From Pandoraea pnomenusa (GTDB taxonomy: Bacteria > Pseudomonadota > Gammaproteobacteria > Burkholderiales > Burkholderiaceae): DNA of 64,000 nucleotides. Location: NCBI RefSeq assembly GCF_000767615.3, contig NZ_CP009553.3:2356001-2420000 (forward strand), read 5' to 3'. The translations under genes and the position numbers were made by a program. Below the pieces are notes generated by a model. The model did no database searches and had not been told where the DNA came from. It saw only the letters and a program-made list of their open reading frames with translations. This document shows, piece after piece, positions 51,724 through 62,636 of the stretch; positions within the stretch are counted from its first letter, which is position 1; the number at the start of each line of letters is the position of its first letter.

Positions 51724-54700
51724 ATGAATCACATTGCCTGCTTCGCCGGCGCCTTGGCGCTCTCCGAATTCCGCCAGCAACGTCTTCTGCAGACCCTGCA
51801 AGCCATCGACAGCTCGATCGTGCGCGTCGACGCGCGCTACGTGCACCTCGTGGCCAGCGTCGAGCCGCTCTCGAGCGAGGATGTGGCACGTGTCGCCGGT
51901 CTGCTTACCTACGGTGAGCCGGTGCGTGACGAGCCGGTGGGCGATCAGCTGCTCGTGATCCCGCGGCTGGGCACGATCTCGCCCTGGGCGAGCAAGGCGA
52001 CGGACATTGCCCGCAACTGCGGCATCGATCACGTGCGACGCATCGAGCGCGCGGTCGAATACACGATCGGCGTGAAGTCAGGACTGCTCGGCGGCAAGAA
52101 ATCGCTGCCGGCCGACGTGCTCGCCCGCGTGGCCGCCGTGCTGCACGATCGCATGACCGAGACGGTCGTCGCCTCGCGCAAGGACGCTGAAGCGCTGTTC
52201 GTCGAGCTGCCGGCCAAGCCGCTGCAGACCGTCGACGTGATCGGTGCCGGACGCGGCGCGCTCGAGGCCGCCAACCGTGACCTGGGCCTCGCGCTGGCCG
52301 ACGACGAGATCGATTACCTGGTCGATGCCTTCACGAGCGTCAAGCGCAATCCGACCGACGTGGAACTGATGATGTTCGCGCAGGCGAACAGCGAGCACTG
52401 CCGTCACAAGATCTTCAATGCGCAATGGACCATCGACGGCCAGGCGCAGGACAAGTCGTTGTTCCAGATGATCAAGAACACGCACCAGCTGCATCCGCAG
52501 GGCACGGTGGTTGCGTACTCGGACAACGCTTCGGTGATGGAAGGCGCCGAAGTCGAGCGCTGGTATCCGCGCGGCGCCGACGGCAAGTACGGCCGCAGCG
52601 TGGAACTCACGCATACGCTGATGAAGGTCGAGACGCACAACCACCCGACGGCGATTTCGCCGTTCCCGGGGGCGTCTACCGGCGCGGGTGGCGAGATTCG
52701 CGACGAAGGCGCGACGGGGCGCGGCTCCACGCCGAAGGTGGGGCTGACCGGCTTCACCGTGTCGAACCTGGCGCTGCCGGACGCACGCGAAGCGTGGGAG
52801 AACGATCGTGACGTGGCGGTGCCGCCGTCGCTGCGCAAGCCCGACGACACCGGCGCGGACTACGGCCGTCCGGACCGCATCGCCTCGCCGCTGCAGATCA
52901 TGATCGACGGTCCGCTGGGCGGCGCGGCGTTCAACAACGAATTCGGCCGTCCGAACCTCGGTGGCTACTTCCGTACCTATGAACAGAACGTGGGCGGTCG
53001 TGTACGCGGCTATCACAAGCCGATCATGATCGCCGGCGGCATGGGCAACATCGCCGCGCAGCACACGCACAAGCACGATCTGCCGGCCGGCACGCTGCTG
53101 ATCCAGATCGGCGGTCCGGGCATGCGCATCGGCATGGGCGGCGGCGCCGCAAGCTCGATGGCGACGGGCACCAACACCGCGGAACTGGACTTCGACTCCG
53201 TGCAGCGCGGCAATCCGGAAATCGAGCGTCGTGCGCAGGAAGTCATCAACTGGTGTTGGCGTCAGGGCGAGGCCAACCCGATCCTGTCGATTCACGACGT
53301 GGGGGCGGGCGGTATCTCGAACGCCTTCCCCGAGCTGGTCGACGGTGCGGGCAAGGGCGCGCGCTTCGACCTGCGCCAGGTGCAACTGGAGGAGTCTGGC
53401 ATGTCGCCGGCCGAGATCTGGAGCAACGAGGCGCAGGAGCGTTACGTGCTCGCGATCGCACCCGACAGCTTTCCCGCATTCCAGGCCATCTGCCAGCGCG
53501 AGCGTTGCCCGGTGGCGGTGGTCGGCGTGGCGACCGACGAGCGCCAGCTGAAGCTCGTCGATCCGATGCATCCGGAATCGCCGGATCCGGTGGACATGCC
53601 GATGGATGTGCTGCTGGGCAAGCCGCCGCGCATGCATCGCGACGTGAAGCGAGTGCAGGCGGCGCTGCCTCCGGTGGACGTGACCGGCCTGTCGCTCGAC
53701 GACGTGGCGCGTGCGGTGCTGCGTCATCCGACCGTGGCAAGCAAATCGTTCCTCATCACCATTGGCGACCGCACGGTGGGCGGCCTGACGGCGCGCGACC
53801 AGATGGTCGGTCCGTGGCAGGTGCCGGTGGCCGACTGCGCCATTTCGCTGATGGACTACGCCGGCTATCGTGGGGAAGCGATGACGATGGGCGAGCGCAC
53901 GCCGCTGGCCGTGATCGACGCGCCCGCATCGGGCCGCATGGCGGTTGGCGAAGCCATCACGAACATTGCGGCGGCGCCGATTGCGTCGCTCGACCAGATC
54001 AAGCTGTCGGCTAACTGGATGGCAGCCTGCGGCACCGAAGGCGAAGACGCGGCGCTGTTCGACACGGTCAAGGCGGTGGGCATGGAGCTGTGCCCGGCAC
54101 TGGGGCTGTCGATCCCGGTGGGCAAGGATTCGCTGTCGATGCGCACCAAGTGGGAAGACGCCGGTCGCGGCAAGGACGTGGTGGCGCCGGTCTCGCTGAT
54201 CGTGTCGGCGTTCGCGCCGGTCGAGGACGTACGTGGTCATCTCACGCCGCAACTGCGCTCGGCCGCCGACGTTGGCGAGACAGTGCTGATCGCCATCGAT
54301 CTGGGGCGCAACAAGCATCGCATGGGCGGCAGTATCCTCGCTCAGGTGACGCAACAGATCGGCGACGTGGCGCCGGATCTCGACGATCCGGCCGACCTCA
54401 AGCGCTTCTTCGACGCCATCCAGAAACTCAATCGCGACGGCAAGCTGCTCGCGTATCACGATCGTTCGGACGGCGGTCTGTTCGCCGCGGTCGCGGAAAT
54501 GGCGTTCGCGGGGCATGTCGGTGTGTCGCTCAACGTCGACATGCTCACGCTCGACGACGGCTTCGAATCCGATTACGGCGACGCGAAGGACTGGGCCAAG
54601 CAGACGGCCGGTCGCCGGGAAGACAAGACGCTGCGCGCGCTGTTCTCGGAAGAGCTCGGCGGCGTCATCCAGGTGCGCGCATCGGAGCGCGACGCCGTGC

Positions 54701-55755
54701 TGCAGGCGCTGCGCGAAGCGGGTCTGTCGGCGTGCACGAACGTGATCGGCAAGCCGAACACGACTGACGTCATCGAAATCTATCGCGACGCGAAAAAGGT
54801 CTTTGGCGCGCCGCGTGCGGAACTGCAGCGTGTGTGGTCGGAGGTGAGCTGGCGGATCGCGCGTCTGCGCGACAACCCGGCCGCGGCCGACGCCGAGTAC
54901 GAAGCACTGAACGACACCAGCGATCCGGGCCTCTCGCCGAAGCTGACGTTCGACCCCAGCGAAGACGTCGCGGCACCGTTCATCGCGACGGGGGCGCGTC
55001 CGAAGGTGGCGATCCTGCGAGAGCAGGGCGTGAACTCCCACCTCGAAATGGCTTACGTGCTCGACAAGGCCGGCTTCGACGCGTACGACGTGCACATGAG
55101 CGATTTGCTCGCGGGCCGTCACTCGCTCGAGACGTTCAAGGGCTTCATCGCCTGCGGCGGTTTCTCGTACGGCGACACGCTGGGCGCCGGCGAAGGCTGG
55201 GCCAAGACGATCCTGTTCAACCCCTCGCTTGCCGAACAGTTCGCCGGGTTCTTCAATCGCGCCGACACCTTCGCTCTGGGCGTATGCAACGGTTGCCAGA
55301 TGATGAGCAACCTGTCGAACCTGATTCCGGGCGCCGCGGCGTGGCCGAAGTTTACGTATAACCAGTCGAAGTACGAAGCGCGTCTGACGCAGGTCGAGGT
55401 GCTGGAATCGCCGTCGCTCTTCTTCAAGGACATGGCGGGCTCGCAACTGCCGATCGTGGTCGCGCACGGCGAGGGCTACGCCAACTTCGGTCAGCAGGGC
55501 AACATCGACCAGGCGATTGCCGCGATGCGCTTTGTCGACCATCGGGGGCAGCCGACGGAGCAGTATCCGTACAACCCGAACGGTTCGCCGCGCGGGCTGA
55601 CGTCGGTGACGACGGCCGACGGTCGCTTCACGGTGATGATGCCGCATCCGGAGCGCGTGTTCCGCACGGTGCAGATGAGCTGGGCACCTGCCCAGTGGGG
55701 CGAAGACAGCCCGTGGATGCGCATGTTCCGCAACGCGCGTCGCTGGGTCGCCTGA
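51724..55755 (+). CDS. purL: Phosphoribosylformylglycinamidine synthase, large single-chain form
   Basis: Fourth step of purine synthesis: FGAR + glutamine + ATP to FGAM. 1343 aa, the usual length of the fused enzyme. An N-terminal PurS-like domain, two ATP-binding half-domains (motif [19 protein letters not shown] and [20 protein letters not shown]) and a C-terminal glutamine amidotransferase domain follow in order. The amidotransferase Cys is in [14 protein letters not shown] and the His/Glu pair in [10 protein letters not shown]. It stands alone with its own promoter and terminator. Confidence 0.97.
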   Translation: MNHIACFAGALALSEFRQQRLLQTLQAIDSSIVRVDARYVHLVASVEPLSSEDVARVAGLLTYGEPVRDEPVGDQLLVIPRLGTISPWASKATDIARNCGIDHVRRIERAVEYTIGVKSGLLGGKKSLPADVLARVAAVLHDRMTETVVASRKDAEALFVELPAKPLQTVDVIGAGRGALEAANRDLGLALADDEIDYLVDAFTSVKRNPTDVELMMFAQANSEHCRHKIFNAQWTIDGQAQDKSLFQMIKNTHQLHPQGTVVAYSDNASVMEGAEVERWYPRGADGKYGRSVELTHTLMKVETHNHPTAISPFPGASTGAGGEIRDEGATGRGSTPKVGLTGFTVSNLALPDAREAWENDRDVAVPPSLRKPDDTGADYGRPDRIASPLQIMIDGPLGGAAFNNEFGRPNLGGYFRTYEQNVGGRVRGYHKPIMIAGGMGNIAAQHTHKHDLPAGTLLIQIGGPGMRIGMGGGAASSMATGTNTAELDFDSVQRGNPEIERRAQEVINWCWRQGEANPILSIHDVGAGGISNAFPELVDGAGKGARFDLRQVQLEESGMSPAEIWSNEAQERYVLAIAPDSFPAFQAICQRERCPVAVVGVATDERQLKLVDPMHPESPDPVDMPMDVLLGKPPRMHRDVKRVQAALPPVDVTGLSLDDVARAVLRHPTVASKSFLITIGDRTVGGLTARDQMVGPWQVPVADCAISLMDYAGYRGEAMTMGERTPLAVIDAPASGRMAVGEAITNIAAAPIASLDQIKLSANWMAACGTEGEDAALFDTVKAVGMELCPALGLSIPVGKDSLSMRTKWEDAGRGKDVVAPVSLIVSAFAPVEDVRGHLTPQLRSAADVGETVLIAIDLGRNKHRMGGSILAQVTQQIGDVAPDLDDPADLKRFFDAIQKLNRDGKLLAYHDRSDGGLFAAVAEMAFAGHVGVSLNVDMLTLDDGFESDYGDAKDWAKQTAGRREDKTLRALFSEELGGVIQVRASERDAVLQALREAGLSACTNVIGKPNTTDVIEIYRDAKKVFGAPRAELQRVWSEVSWRIARLRDNPAAADAEYEALNDTSDPGLSPKLTFDPSEDVAAPFIATGARPKVAILREQGVNSHLEMAYVLDKAGFDAYDVHMSDLLAGRHSLETFKGFIACGGFSYGDTLGAGEGWAKTILFNPSLAEQFAGFFNRADTFALGVCNGCQMMSNLSNLIPGAAAWPKFTYNQSKYEARLTQVEVLESPSLFFKDMAGSQLPIVVAHGEGYANFGQQGNIDQAIAAMRFVDHRGQPTEQYPYNPNGSPRGLTSVTTADGRFTVMMPHPERVFRTVQMSWAPAQWGEDSPWMRMFRNARRWVA

Positions 55756-55891
55756 TTGCCGATTCGCGAGGGCGATGTGCTGTCGCCCTTGCCGGCATGC
55801 ATGAAGGCCGCTTGCCTCGTTCGTCAGGGCAGGCGTCTTTCCTGGCGCCGGCGCGGATAGCGGCTCGCCCGGTCAAGCCGGGAAGGCCACA

Positions 55892-55919
55892 AAAAAACCC
55901 GCCTTTCGGCGGGTTTTTT
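55892..55919. terminator. Bidirectional terminator between purL and the parvulin gene
   Basis: AAAAAACCCGCC and GGCGGGTTTTTT form a perfect stem with a TTTC loop; A and T runs on both sides serve both convergent genes. Confidence 0.92.
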
Positions 55920-55943
55920 CGTTCGGCGATGCCGTTGTGGCAG

Positions 55944-56738
55944 TTACTGAATCTTGGCCTTTTTCTCGAGGCCTTCGATGAAGCCTTGCAGCTTCTCTTC
56001 CTGCATCTGCTGCACGAGTTGCGGCTTGACGTCCGACAGCGGCGGGATTTGCGCGTCGCGCACGTCGTCGAGCTCGATCACGTGATAGCCGAACTGCGTC
56101 TTGACCGGGGCCTGGGTGTATTGGCCCTTCTGGAGCTTTTGCAGTGCATCGGCGAATTCGGGCACATAGGCATTGGCCGGCGACCAGTCGAGGTCACCAC
56201 CATTCTTTGCCGAACCCGGGTCCTTCGAATACTGTTTGGCGAGATCTTCGAACTTCGCGCCGCCCTTCAGTTTCGCGATGATCTCCTTGGCGGTGTCTTC
56301 CGACGGCACCAGGATGTGGCGCGCGTGATATTCCTTGTCGCCGAACTGCTTCTTCAGTTGATCGTAGCGGGCTTGCACTTCGGCGTCGCTCACCGGCGAG
56401 GTCTTCTGGAAGTCGGCGATCAGCGCGCGGATGAGCACGCCTTGCTCGGCGAGCTTGAGCTGCGCCTTGACGTCCGGTTGCGAGGCCAGACCCTTGCTGA
56501 CGGCTGCCTGCGCGAGCACTTCGCGCTTGACCAGTTCTTCGCGCACCTGCTGCTGCAACTGCGGCGAGTTCGGCTGACCCTGACGGACCATTTCGCGCAC
56601 CATGGCGTCGGCGCGCGACACAGGCACCGGCGTGCCGTTCACGACGGCGACGTTCTGGGCGAGCGCAGGGAGGGAGACGGCGGTCAGCGACACGGCGGCG
56701 CCGAGCGCCATGGCCGTGCGGGCGAGTTTCAATGCCAT
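55944..56738 (-). CDS. Periplasmic PpiC-type (parvulin) peptidyl-prolyl isomerase
   Basis: 264-aa exported foldase. Signal peptide residues 1-27 (TAMALGAAVSLTAVSLPALA, then Q). A SurA-like N-terminal helical region is followed by the parvulin domain: YHARHILVPSEDTAKEIIAK, FEDLAKQYSKDPGSAKNGGD, LDWSP and TQFGYHVIELDD. The ATG at 56738 has AGGAAA upstream. It is the last gene of a minus-strand run with bolA 62 bases before it. It resembles the neighbouring genes of yciB-bolA in other Burkholderiales. Confidence 0.92.
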   Translation of the reverse strand: MALKLARTAMALGAAVSLTAVSLPALAQNVAVVNGTPVPVSRADAMVREMVRQGQPNSPQLQQQVREELVKREVLAQAAVSKGLASQPDVKAQLKLAEQGVLIRALIADFQKTSPVSDAEVQARYDQLKKQFGDKEYHARHILVPSEDTAKEIIAKLKGGAKFEDLAKQYSKDPGSAKNGGDLDWSPANAYVPEFADALQKLQKGQYTQAPVKTQFGYHVIELDDVRDAQIPPLSDVKPQLVQQMQEEKLQGFIEGLEKKAKIQ

Positions 56739-56800
56739 GCTGTTTTTCCTAACGAATGACGAAGGCAGGGTTAATCGACGGGGGACGCGTCGCATGCGGG

Positions 56801-57064
56801 TCACGCTTCACCGGGGGCGAGCGCGACGATGGCGAGGGCGTGAATGCCGTTCTGCATCAAATCGGCTAGCGCATCATACACCAGGCGATGACGTGCCACG
56901 CGGTTACGTCCGGTAAAGGCGGCCGAGACGATGCGCAGATTGTAATGGCCGCCCGAGGCGGCGCCGGCATGGCCCGCATGGCGGGCGCTGTCGTTCTCCA
57001 GTGCGAACTCGAGGGGGGCGAGGGCCGCCGTGAGGCGCGCTTCGATTTGCTGTTCCATGCTCAT
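56801..57064 (-). CDS. bolA: BolA family protein
   Basis: 87-aa stress-morphology/iron-sulfur partner protein. The BolA class II KH-like fold is shown by GGHYNLRIVSAAFTGRNRV and ARHRLVYDALADLM, with the conserved His ligand region. Glutaredoxin binding is known for the family. The ATG at 57064 (MSMEQQIEARL) is 29 bases after yciB; it lies in the same operon. The family could also be called IbaG/BolA-like. Confidence 0.92.
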   Translation of the reverse strand: MSMEQQIEARLTAALAPLEFALENDSARHAGHAGAASGGHYNLRIVSAAFTGRNRVARHRLVYDALADLMQNGIHALAIVALAPGEA

Positions 57065-57093
57065 GACGGAGGCTTCCTGACGGACGTTGGACC

Positions 57094-57627
57094 TTATTCG
57101 TCCTGCTTGATGTACTTCGCGAGCCAAAGGCTCTGCACGACGATGAACACGACCATGAGGCCCATGCCGCCGAAGAGCTTGAAGTCGACCCAGGTATCGG
57201 TCGAGAAGTGATAGGCGATTACCAGGTTGAGCGCACCCATGGCGAGGAAGAACAGCGCCCAGCTGAAGTTCACGGCGCGCCACAGGTTCTCGGGCAACGC
57301 CATCTGCTTTTCCATCATCGCGCGGATCAGGTTCTTGTCGAACACGAGTTCGGCGACGAACAGCGTGATGCCGAAGAGCCAGTAAAGTGCCGTGGGTTTC
57401 CACTTGATGAAGGTTTCGTCGTGCAGCAGCATGGTGGCACCGCCGAACACCACGATGATCGCCAGACTGACCCATTGCATGGGCTCGACCTTGCGGTGTC
57501 GCAGCCACATCCACAGGACCTGAGCAATCGTCGTCGCGATGGCAATGCCGGTAGCGACGTAGATGCCGGCGAACTTGAAGGCGACGAAAAACAGGATGAC
57601 CGGTAACAGGTCGAAAAGAAATTTCAT
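57094..57627 (-). CDS. yciB: Inner membrane-spanning septation protein YciB/IspZ
   Basis: 177-aa integral membrane protein with about five transmembrane helices; begins [20 protein letters not shown]. The conserved [15 protein letters not shown] and [14 protein letters not shown] blocks identify the family, which is linked to septation and envelope synthesis. The ATG at 57627 was chosen over a frame extension of 26 codons. It lies directly upstream of bolA. Confidence 0.95.
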   Translation of the reverse strand: MKFLFDLLPVILFFVAFKFAGIYVATGIAIATTIAQVLWMWLRHRKVEPMQWVSLAIIVVFGGATMLLHDETFIKWKPTALYWLFGITLFVAELVFDKNLIRAMMEKQMALPENLWRAVNFSWALFFLAMGALNLVIAYHFSTDTWVDFKLFGGMGLMVVFIVVQSLWLAKYIKQDE

Positions 57628-57783
57628 GAAGTCTCGGCTTGGGGGCTTCGGGAGATTTGGCGTCCTGAGCCCGCGAATATCGGAGGGCCGGGCGCAAACC
57701 CGCATTATATTTCAAAGCCCCGGCGGGCGAGCGCGGCGACGCGCGAAACGTGCGGCGCGCACGAGCGTCGCGGCCGCCTCGAT

Positions 57784-58200
57784 TTACTCGATGATTTCAA
57801 TGCGTTTGACGTCGATATCGTTGGGCTTGAGTCGATGCTTGTCGACTTCGCCCCAGATGCGCACGTGCGTCTTCTCGGTAATTTCGCGACCCGGCGGCAG
57901 GTGCTTGTCGTCGAGCTCGATTTCGATGGTCTTGCCGGCGGCGTCGCGGAAGGTGTAGTGCTCGTGTTTGAGCTTGTTGACGATGTAGCCCTCGATGACG
58001 GCTTCGACGTCCTTCGGTGCGGCGAGTGCCTGCTCCACTGTCACGGCACGTGGCATGACGGCGGGCACGGCAACCGTGCCGCCAGCCGAAGCCGACGGCA
58101 CGTTGACCTGAGCCTGCGCCGGGGAACCGAAGGCAAACGCGCCGGCGATGAGCGTGGCGGCGACGGGCAGGAAGGCGAAGCGATTCGATTTTATGGACAC
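57784..58200 (-). CDS. YgiW/YdeI-family OB-fold stress tolerance protein (BOF)
   Basis: 138-aa periplasmic protein. Signal peptide to about residue 30 (FLPVAATLIAGAFAFGSPAQA). The mature part has VEAVIEGYIVNKLKHEHYTF and EKTHVRIWGEVDKHRLKPND, the bacterial OB-fold (BOF) pattern. The start is the GTG at 58200 with GGGAG eight bases upstream; an ATG nearby is out of frame. Family members help tolerance to peroxide, cadmium or cationic peptides; the role here is inferred. Confidence 0.85.
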   Translation of the reverse strand: MSIKSNRFAFLPVAATLIAGAFAFGSPAQAQVNVPSASAGGTVAVPAVMPRAVTVEQALAAPKDVEAVIEGYIVNKLKHEHYTFRDAAGKTIEIELDDKHLPPGREITEKTHVRIWGEVDKHRLKPNDIDVKRIEIIE

Positions 58201-58369
58201 GACATGGACTCCCTAACAATTTGGGTGGACGCAAGCCTACTGCCAAAAAACGCCGATTCAGGGTGAAATGCCGTCGATTTCACGCCATTTCACCGGTATT
58301 TTGTGGCACATGGCCACTGTTTGAATGCCTCGATCCGCCAAAGTTCTGTGCTCCGCCGTCGCACGGCGC

Positions 58370-58792
58370 TCAGTCTTCCTTCGGCGACTCCGTCTGGCCG
58401 TCCTTGTCCTCGAAATCGAGCGAAGCGGAATTGATGCAGTAACGCAATCCGGTCGGCTGCGGGCCGTCTTCGAACACGTGGCCGAGGTGGGCGTCGCAAT
58501 TGTGGCAGCGCACTTCCACGCGCACCATGCCGTGACTGTAGTCCATCACTTCGTCGATGCCCGATTTGTCGATGGGTTTCGAATAGCTTGGCCAGCCGCA
58601 ACCGGCGTCGAATTTCTCGGTCGACTGAAACAGCGGCGCGCCGCAACACACACAGCGATAGGTGCCGTCCTTCCAGTGATCCCAGTAGCGGCCCGTGAAC
58701 GCGCGCTCGGTCGCGGCGTGGCGCGTGACCTGGTATTCGACGTCGTCGAGTTGGGCGCGCCATTCGGCGTCGCTCTTTTCCACTTTGCTCAT
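58370..58792 (-). CDS. msrB: Peptide-methionine (R)-S-oxide reductase
   Basis: Repairs methionine-R-sulfoxide in proteins; 140 aa. Zinc-binding CxxC pairs CVCC and CHNC are both present, with [11 protein letters not shown] and the catalytic Cys in [11 protein letters not shown]. Probably cytoplasmic, as no signal peptide is seen. It lies 118 bases after selO on the same strand. Confidence 0.96.
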   Translation of the reverse strand: MSKVEKSDAEWRAQLDDVEYQVTRHAATERAFTGRYWDHWKDGTYRCVCCGAPLFQSTEKFDAGCGWPSYSKPIDKSGIDEVMDYSHGMVRVEVRCHNCDAHLGHVFEDGPQPTGLRYCINSASLDFEDKDGQTESPKED

Positions 58793-58910
58793 GAGGTTCT
58801 CCTGATGGGTGACGGCCGGTGGTTGCCGTCACGCGTCGTATGACTGCGCACTCGCCACAGATGGGGGCGGCGTGCGTGTTTTGCAATGCGCCGCGCTGGC
58901 GCGAGGCCGC

Positions 58911-60428
58911 TCACGACGAGCAACTGACCTCGAGTTGTCCGGCCCAGTCGGGGGGTAATTCGGCGTAGCGTTCGAATTCCGGCTGTTCGTCGTAGGGGCG
59001 CGAGAGCACCTTGAGCAAGGTGTCGACTTCCGAGAAATCCTTCTCGTTGGCGCGCCGGATCGCAATTTCGGCCAGATGGTTGCGCAGGATGTACTTGGGG
59101 TTGACCAAGTGCATGGCCACCGCGCGCTTCGCATCGGTGCTCGCCTCGTGCCGCAGGCGGGCGCGATAGTCCACGGCCCAGGCGTCGAAACCTTCGCGAT
59201 CGATAAACATGTCGCGCAACGGGGCGTCGGCTGACGGGGCGTCGAGCTGGAGTGTGGCGAGCTGACGGAACAGATGCGTGAAGTCGACGCGCCCCTCGTG
59301 CATCAGCTTGAATAGCCGGTTGATGAGCGTCTCATCATCCGCATGCGACTCGCGCAAACCGAGCTTGGCGCGCATGCGCAGATCGATTTCCTCGGCGAAG
59401 CGGGTCTTGAACACGGGCAACACCGACTGCGCCTGCTCGATGGCCGCATCGCCTTCGCCGAACAGCGGCAACAGTGACTGCGCGAGGCAGAACAGGTTCC
59501 AGTAGGCGACATTCGGCTGCGCCTGGTACGCGTATCGGCCCTGCGAATCCGAATGATTGCAGATGTGGTGGGCGTTGAATCCGTCGAGGAATCCGAACGG
59601 ACCGTAGTCGATCGTCAGTCCGAGAATCGACATGTTGTCGGTGTTCATCACGCCGTGACAGAAGCCCACGGCTTGCCAGTGCGCCACCAGTTCGGCCGTC
59701 GCGTCGCACACCGCCTCGAGCATCGCGAGGTACGGATTGGCGGCATCGCGGCAATGCGGATAGTGGTGATCGATCGTGAAGTCGGCCAACTGGCGCAGCG
59801 CCTCGTGCTGATCGGCGGCCCAGAAATGTTCGAAGTGTCCGAATCGAATGAAACTCGGCGACAGGCGCGTGACAACCGCGGCCGTCTCGATGGTTTCTCG
59901 ACGCACGGGGGCATCGGAGCCGATCACGCACAGCGCGCGCGTGGTCGGCACGCCCAGATGGAACATCGCCTCCGAACCGAGAAATTCGCGAATCGACGAG
60001 CGCAGCACCGCACGGCCGTCGCCCATGCGCGAATAGGGCGTCAGTCCGCCCCCCTTGATCTGGATTTCCCAGCGTCCTCCCGGACCGTCCGACTCGCCGA
60101 GCAGCAGTGCGCGACCGTCGCCCAATTGCCCGGCCCAGACACCGAATTGATGCCCGGAATAGACGCTCGCGAGCGGGTCGCCGCCGGTCAGTGGTGCGTT
60201 GCCCGCAAAGGTGGCGAGAAACTCGGGGTCGCGTGCCGCGGCGGGCGACCAGCCGAGCAGCCGGGCGGCGTCGGCCGAGAAGCCGACCAGGTAGGGCTCG
60301 GGCAACGGTTGCGGCGACAGGCGCGTGTAGAAATCCGTGCCGAGCGTGGCGAAGCGGTTGATCAGACGGAGCGGTCCGAACGGTTCGAGCGAATGAGGCG
60401 CAGCAGCGCAGCGGTCGTTGGCCGGCAT
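58911..60428 (-). CDS. selO: Protein adenylyltransferase SelO/YdiU
   Basis: Pseudokinase-fold enzyme that transfers AMP to protein Ser/Thr/Tyr; 505 aa. Typical blocks are [40 protein letters not shown] and [20 protein letters not shown]. The protein ends in SCSS, with Cys at the position of the selenocysteine in mammalian SelO, and no internal TGA is needed. Its neighbour msrB also acts in redox stress, consistent with the reported oxidative-stress role of SelO. Confidence 0.95.
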   Translation of the reverse strand: MPANDRCAAAPHSLEPFGPLRLINRFATLGTDFYTRLSPQPLPEPYLVGFSADAARLLGWSPAAARDPEFLATFAGNAPLTGGDPLASVYSGHQFGVWAGQLGDGRALLLGESDGPGGRWEIQIKGGGLTPYSRMGDGRAVLRSSIREFLGSEAMFHLGVPTTRALCVIGSDAPVRRETIETAAVVTRLSPSFIRFGHFEHFWAADQHEALRQLADFTIDHHYPHCRDAANPYLAMLEAVCDATAELVAHWQAVGFCHGVMNTDNMSILGLTIDYGPFGFLDGFNAHHICNHSDSQGRYAYQAQPNVAYWNLFCLAQSLLPLFGEGDAAIEQAQSVLPVFKTRFAEEIDLRMRAKLGLRESHADDETLINRLFKLMHEGRVDFTHLFRQLATLQLDAPSADAPLRDMFIDREGFDAWAVDYRARLRHEASTDAKRAVAMHLVNPKYILRNHLAEIAIRRANEKDFSEVDTLLKVLSRPYDEQPEFERYAELPPDWAGQLEVSCSS

Positions 60429-60745
60429 TGGGGACGTTCCTGATGGTGAACAAACATTCTACTTGAGGTATCCGTCGCGTGCTGCCGGGGCCTCGCCCCG
60501 GCGGGCTGGCACGCGCCAAGTGCTCCCGCGGCGCGCGGCGTGCCGCGGTGTTGCGGCGCACAAGCGAAGGGCGTTGACCCGCAGCGCGCGCGCGTCAAGA
60601 ATGATTCTCCGCGGTGCTCACGAATGCACGCATCACACGTGCCAAGTCGCGCTTCACGCGCAACGCGCGGCGCACGAATGCCGATCGCTGTTCCCGACGT
60701 ATCCCCGTAATTCCGGTATTTCCGACTTTCCTGGAGATTCGACGC
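60429..60745. other. Divergent spacer between selO and the acyl-CoA synthetase gene
   Basis: 317 bases without a supported gene. A CCGGGGC/GCCCCGG hairpin lies at 60486-60502. I see no clear promoter for either gene. Confidence 0.5.
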
Positions 60746-62374
60746 ATGGCAACACCGCTCCTCGGCCAGATGATGGCCGCGCCGCTGCTGATTTCCTCGC
60801 TGCTCACGCACGCCGCCCGTCACCACGGCGATACCGAGATCGTGTCGCGTCGCGTGGAAGGCGACATTCACCGTTATACGTGGCGTGACGCCGAGCGGCG
60901 GTCGCGACAGCTTGCCCAGGCCCTGCGCCGCCTTGGCGTGCGTGACGGCGAGCGCGTGGGCACGCTCGCGTGGAACGGCTACCGCCATCTCGAGCTTTAC
61001 TACGCCGTCTCGGGCATGGGGAGCGTGATTCATACTGTCAATCCGCGCCTGTTCCCGGAGCAGATCGCCTACATCGTCAATCACGCCGAAGATCGCTTCG
61101 TCGCGTTCGACATTGGTTTCCTGCCGCTGGTCGAGGCGATCGCGCCTCAGTGTCCGGGTGTCGAGGGCTGGATTGCCCTGGCCGACCGGGCGCATCTGCC
61201 GCCCTCGCAGTTGCCATTGCTGTGCTACGAGGACATCGTCGAGGCGGAAAGCGGCGATTTCGTCTGGCCGTCCCTCGACGAGCACACGGCGTCGGGCCTT
61301 TGCTACACGTCGGGCACGACCGGCAACCCGAAGGGCGTGCTCTACAGCCATCGCTCCACCGTGCTGCATGCCTTCGGTGCGTCGTTGCCCGATGCGATGG
61401 CGATGTCGGCGCGCGACGCCGTGCTGCCGGTGGTGCCGATGTTCCATGTGAACGCGTGGGGACTGCCGTACTCCAGCGCGCTCGTCGGTGCCAAGCTCGT
61501 GTTTCCGGGCAAGGATCTCGACGGCAAGTCGCTTTATGAACTGTTCGAGGCCGAGGGCGTGACGTTTTCGGCGGGCGTGCCGACCGTGTGGCTGGGGTTG
61601 CTCACGTACGTCAAGTCCATCGGTGCGCGTTTCTCCACGCTCGAGCGTACGGTGATCGGAGGATCGGCCTGTCCGCCGGCCATGCTGCAGACCTTCGAGA
61701 AGGACTACGGCGTACGCGTGATTCACGCCTGGGGCATGAGTGAGATGTCGCCGCTGGGCACGCTGTGTCATTTGCGCAAGCATCATCGCGACCTGCCGGC
61801 CGAGGCGCAGCAGCATATTCTGGAGAAGCAGGGCACGGCGATCTATGGTGTCGACCTGAAGATCGTGGGGCCCGACGGCGAAGCGTTGCCCTGGGACGGC
61901 AAGGCGTTCGGAGACCTTTACGCCCGGGGGCCGTGGGTGCTGGAGCGTTATTTCCGCGCCGACGCGTCGCCGCTGGTCGACGGCTGGTTCCCTACCGGCG
62001 ACGTGGCGACCATCGATGCCGAGGGATATGTGCAGATCACGGACCGAAGCAAGGACGTCATCAAGTCGGGCGGCGAATGGATCAGTTCGATCGACGTCGA
62101 GAACATCGCCATGGCGCATCCGGAAATTCACGAGGCCGCGTGCATCGCCATGCCGCATCCGAAATGGGAGGAGCGGCCGCTGCTCGTGGTCGTACGCAAA
62201 CCCGGCTCGTCGCTGTCGCGCGAGGACGTGTTGGCGTTCTATCAGGGGCGCGTCGTGAAGTGGTGGATTCCGGACGACGTCGTCTTCGTCGACGAAATCC
62301 CTCACACCGCAACCGGGAAGATGCTCAAGCTCAAACTGCGCGAGAAGTTCCGCGACCATCGCGCGGCGTCTTAG
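60746..62374 (+). CDS. Fatty acyl-CoA synthetase (AlkK/DmdB-like AMP-binding enzyme)
   Basis: 542-aa adenylate-forming ligase. AMP-binding motif [37 protein letters not shown] and the C-terminal [20 protein letters not shown] and [15 protein letters not shown] are typical of the medium/long-chain group that includes AlkK and methylthiopropionate-CoA ligases. The ATG at 60746, with GGAG upstream, was chosen over a 44-codon extension. The chain-length preference cannot be read from the sequence. It stands before a liv permease operon but is separated by its own spacer. Confidence 0.9.
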   Translation: MATPLLGQMMAAPLLISSLLTHAARHHGDTEIVSRRVEGDIHRYTWRDAERRSRQLAQALRRLGVRDGERVGTLAWNGYRHLELYYAVSGMGSVIHTVNPRLFPEQIAYIVNHAEDRFVAFDIGFLPLVEAIAPQCPGVEGWIALADRAHLPPSQLPLLCYEDIVEAESGDFVWPSLDEHTASGLCYTSGTTGNPKGVLYSHRSTVLHAFGASLPDAMAMSARDAVLPVVPMFHVNAWGLPYSSALVGAKLVFPGKDLDGKSLYELFEAEGVTFSAGVPTVWLGLLTYVKSIGARFSTLERTVIGGSACPPAMLQTFEKDYGVRVIHAWGMSEMSPLGTLCHLRKHHRDLPAEAQQHILEKQGTAIYGVDLKIVGPDGEALPWDGKAFGDLYARGPWVLERYFRADASPLVDGWFPTGDVATIDAEGYVQITDRSKDVIKSGGEWISSIDVENIAMAHPEIHEAACIAMPHPKWEERPLLVVVRKPGSSLSREDVLAFYQGRVVKWWIPDDVVFVDEIPHTATGKMLKLKLREKFRDHRAAS

Positions 62375-62560
62375 CTTCGACGCTCGCGTCGCGTCCCGGC
62401 CGGCGCCCGTCGGCCCGGGGCATAGGCCATGGCAGCCAGGGTGGCGGCGTGCCCCGACCGGGGCTGGGAAAGCGCCGAGCGCTGCCTCGGACGCATCCGA
62501 AATCCTGTAATGGCGGCGCTTTTCGCGCGATTCGTCAGCGGTCGCCGCGTCCGTCCCCTC

Positions 62561-62612
62561 TATAATGTCAGCCTGAAATTTCCCCGACGCGGCGGCTTCT
62601 GCCGCGTCTTTT
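62561..62612 (+). promoter_or_regulatory. liv operon leader: -10 box followed by a terminator-like hairpin
   Basis: TATAAT at 62561-62566 is followed by GACGCGGC/GCCGCGTC (62586-62608, loop GGCTTCT) and TTTT. The hairpin would lie in the 5' leader of livH, which starts at 62637. It could be an attenuator, or simply the terminator of the upstream gene if the TATAAT is not used. No clear -35 is present. Confidence 0.45.
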
Positions 62613-62636
62613 CCTGACGATTCCGAAGGAGACGCA

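Noticed and set aside
52078..55647. 1189-codon minus-strand frame opposite purL
   Set aside because: Antisense shadow of a conserved gene with strong third-position G/C bias.
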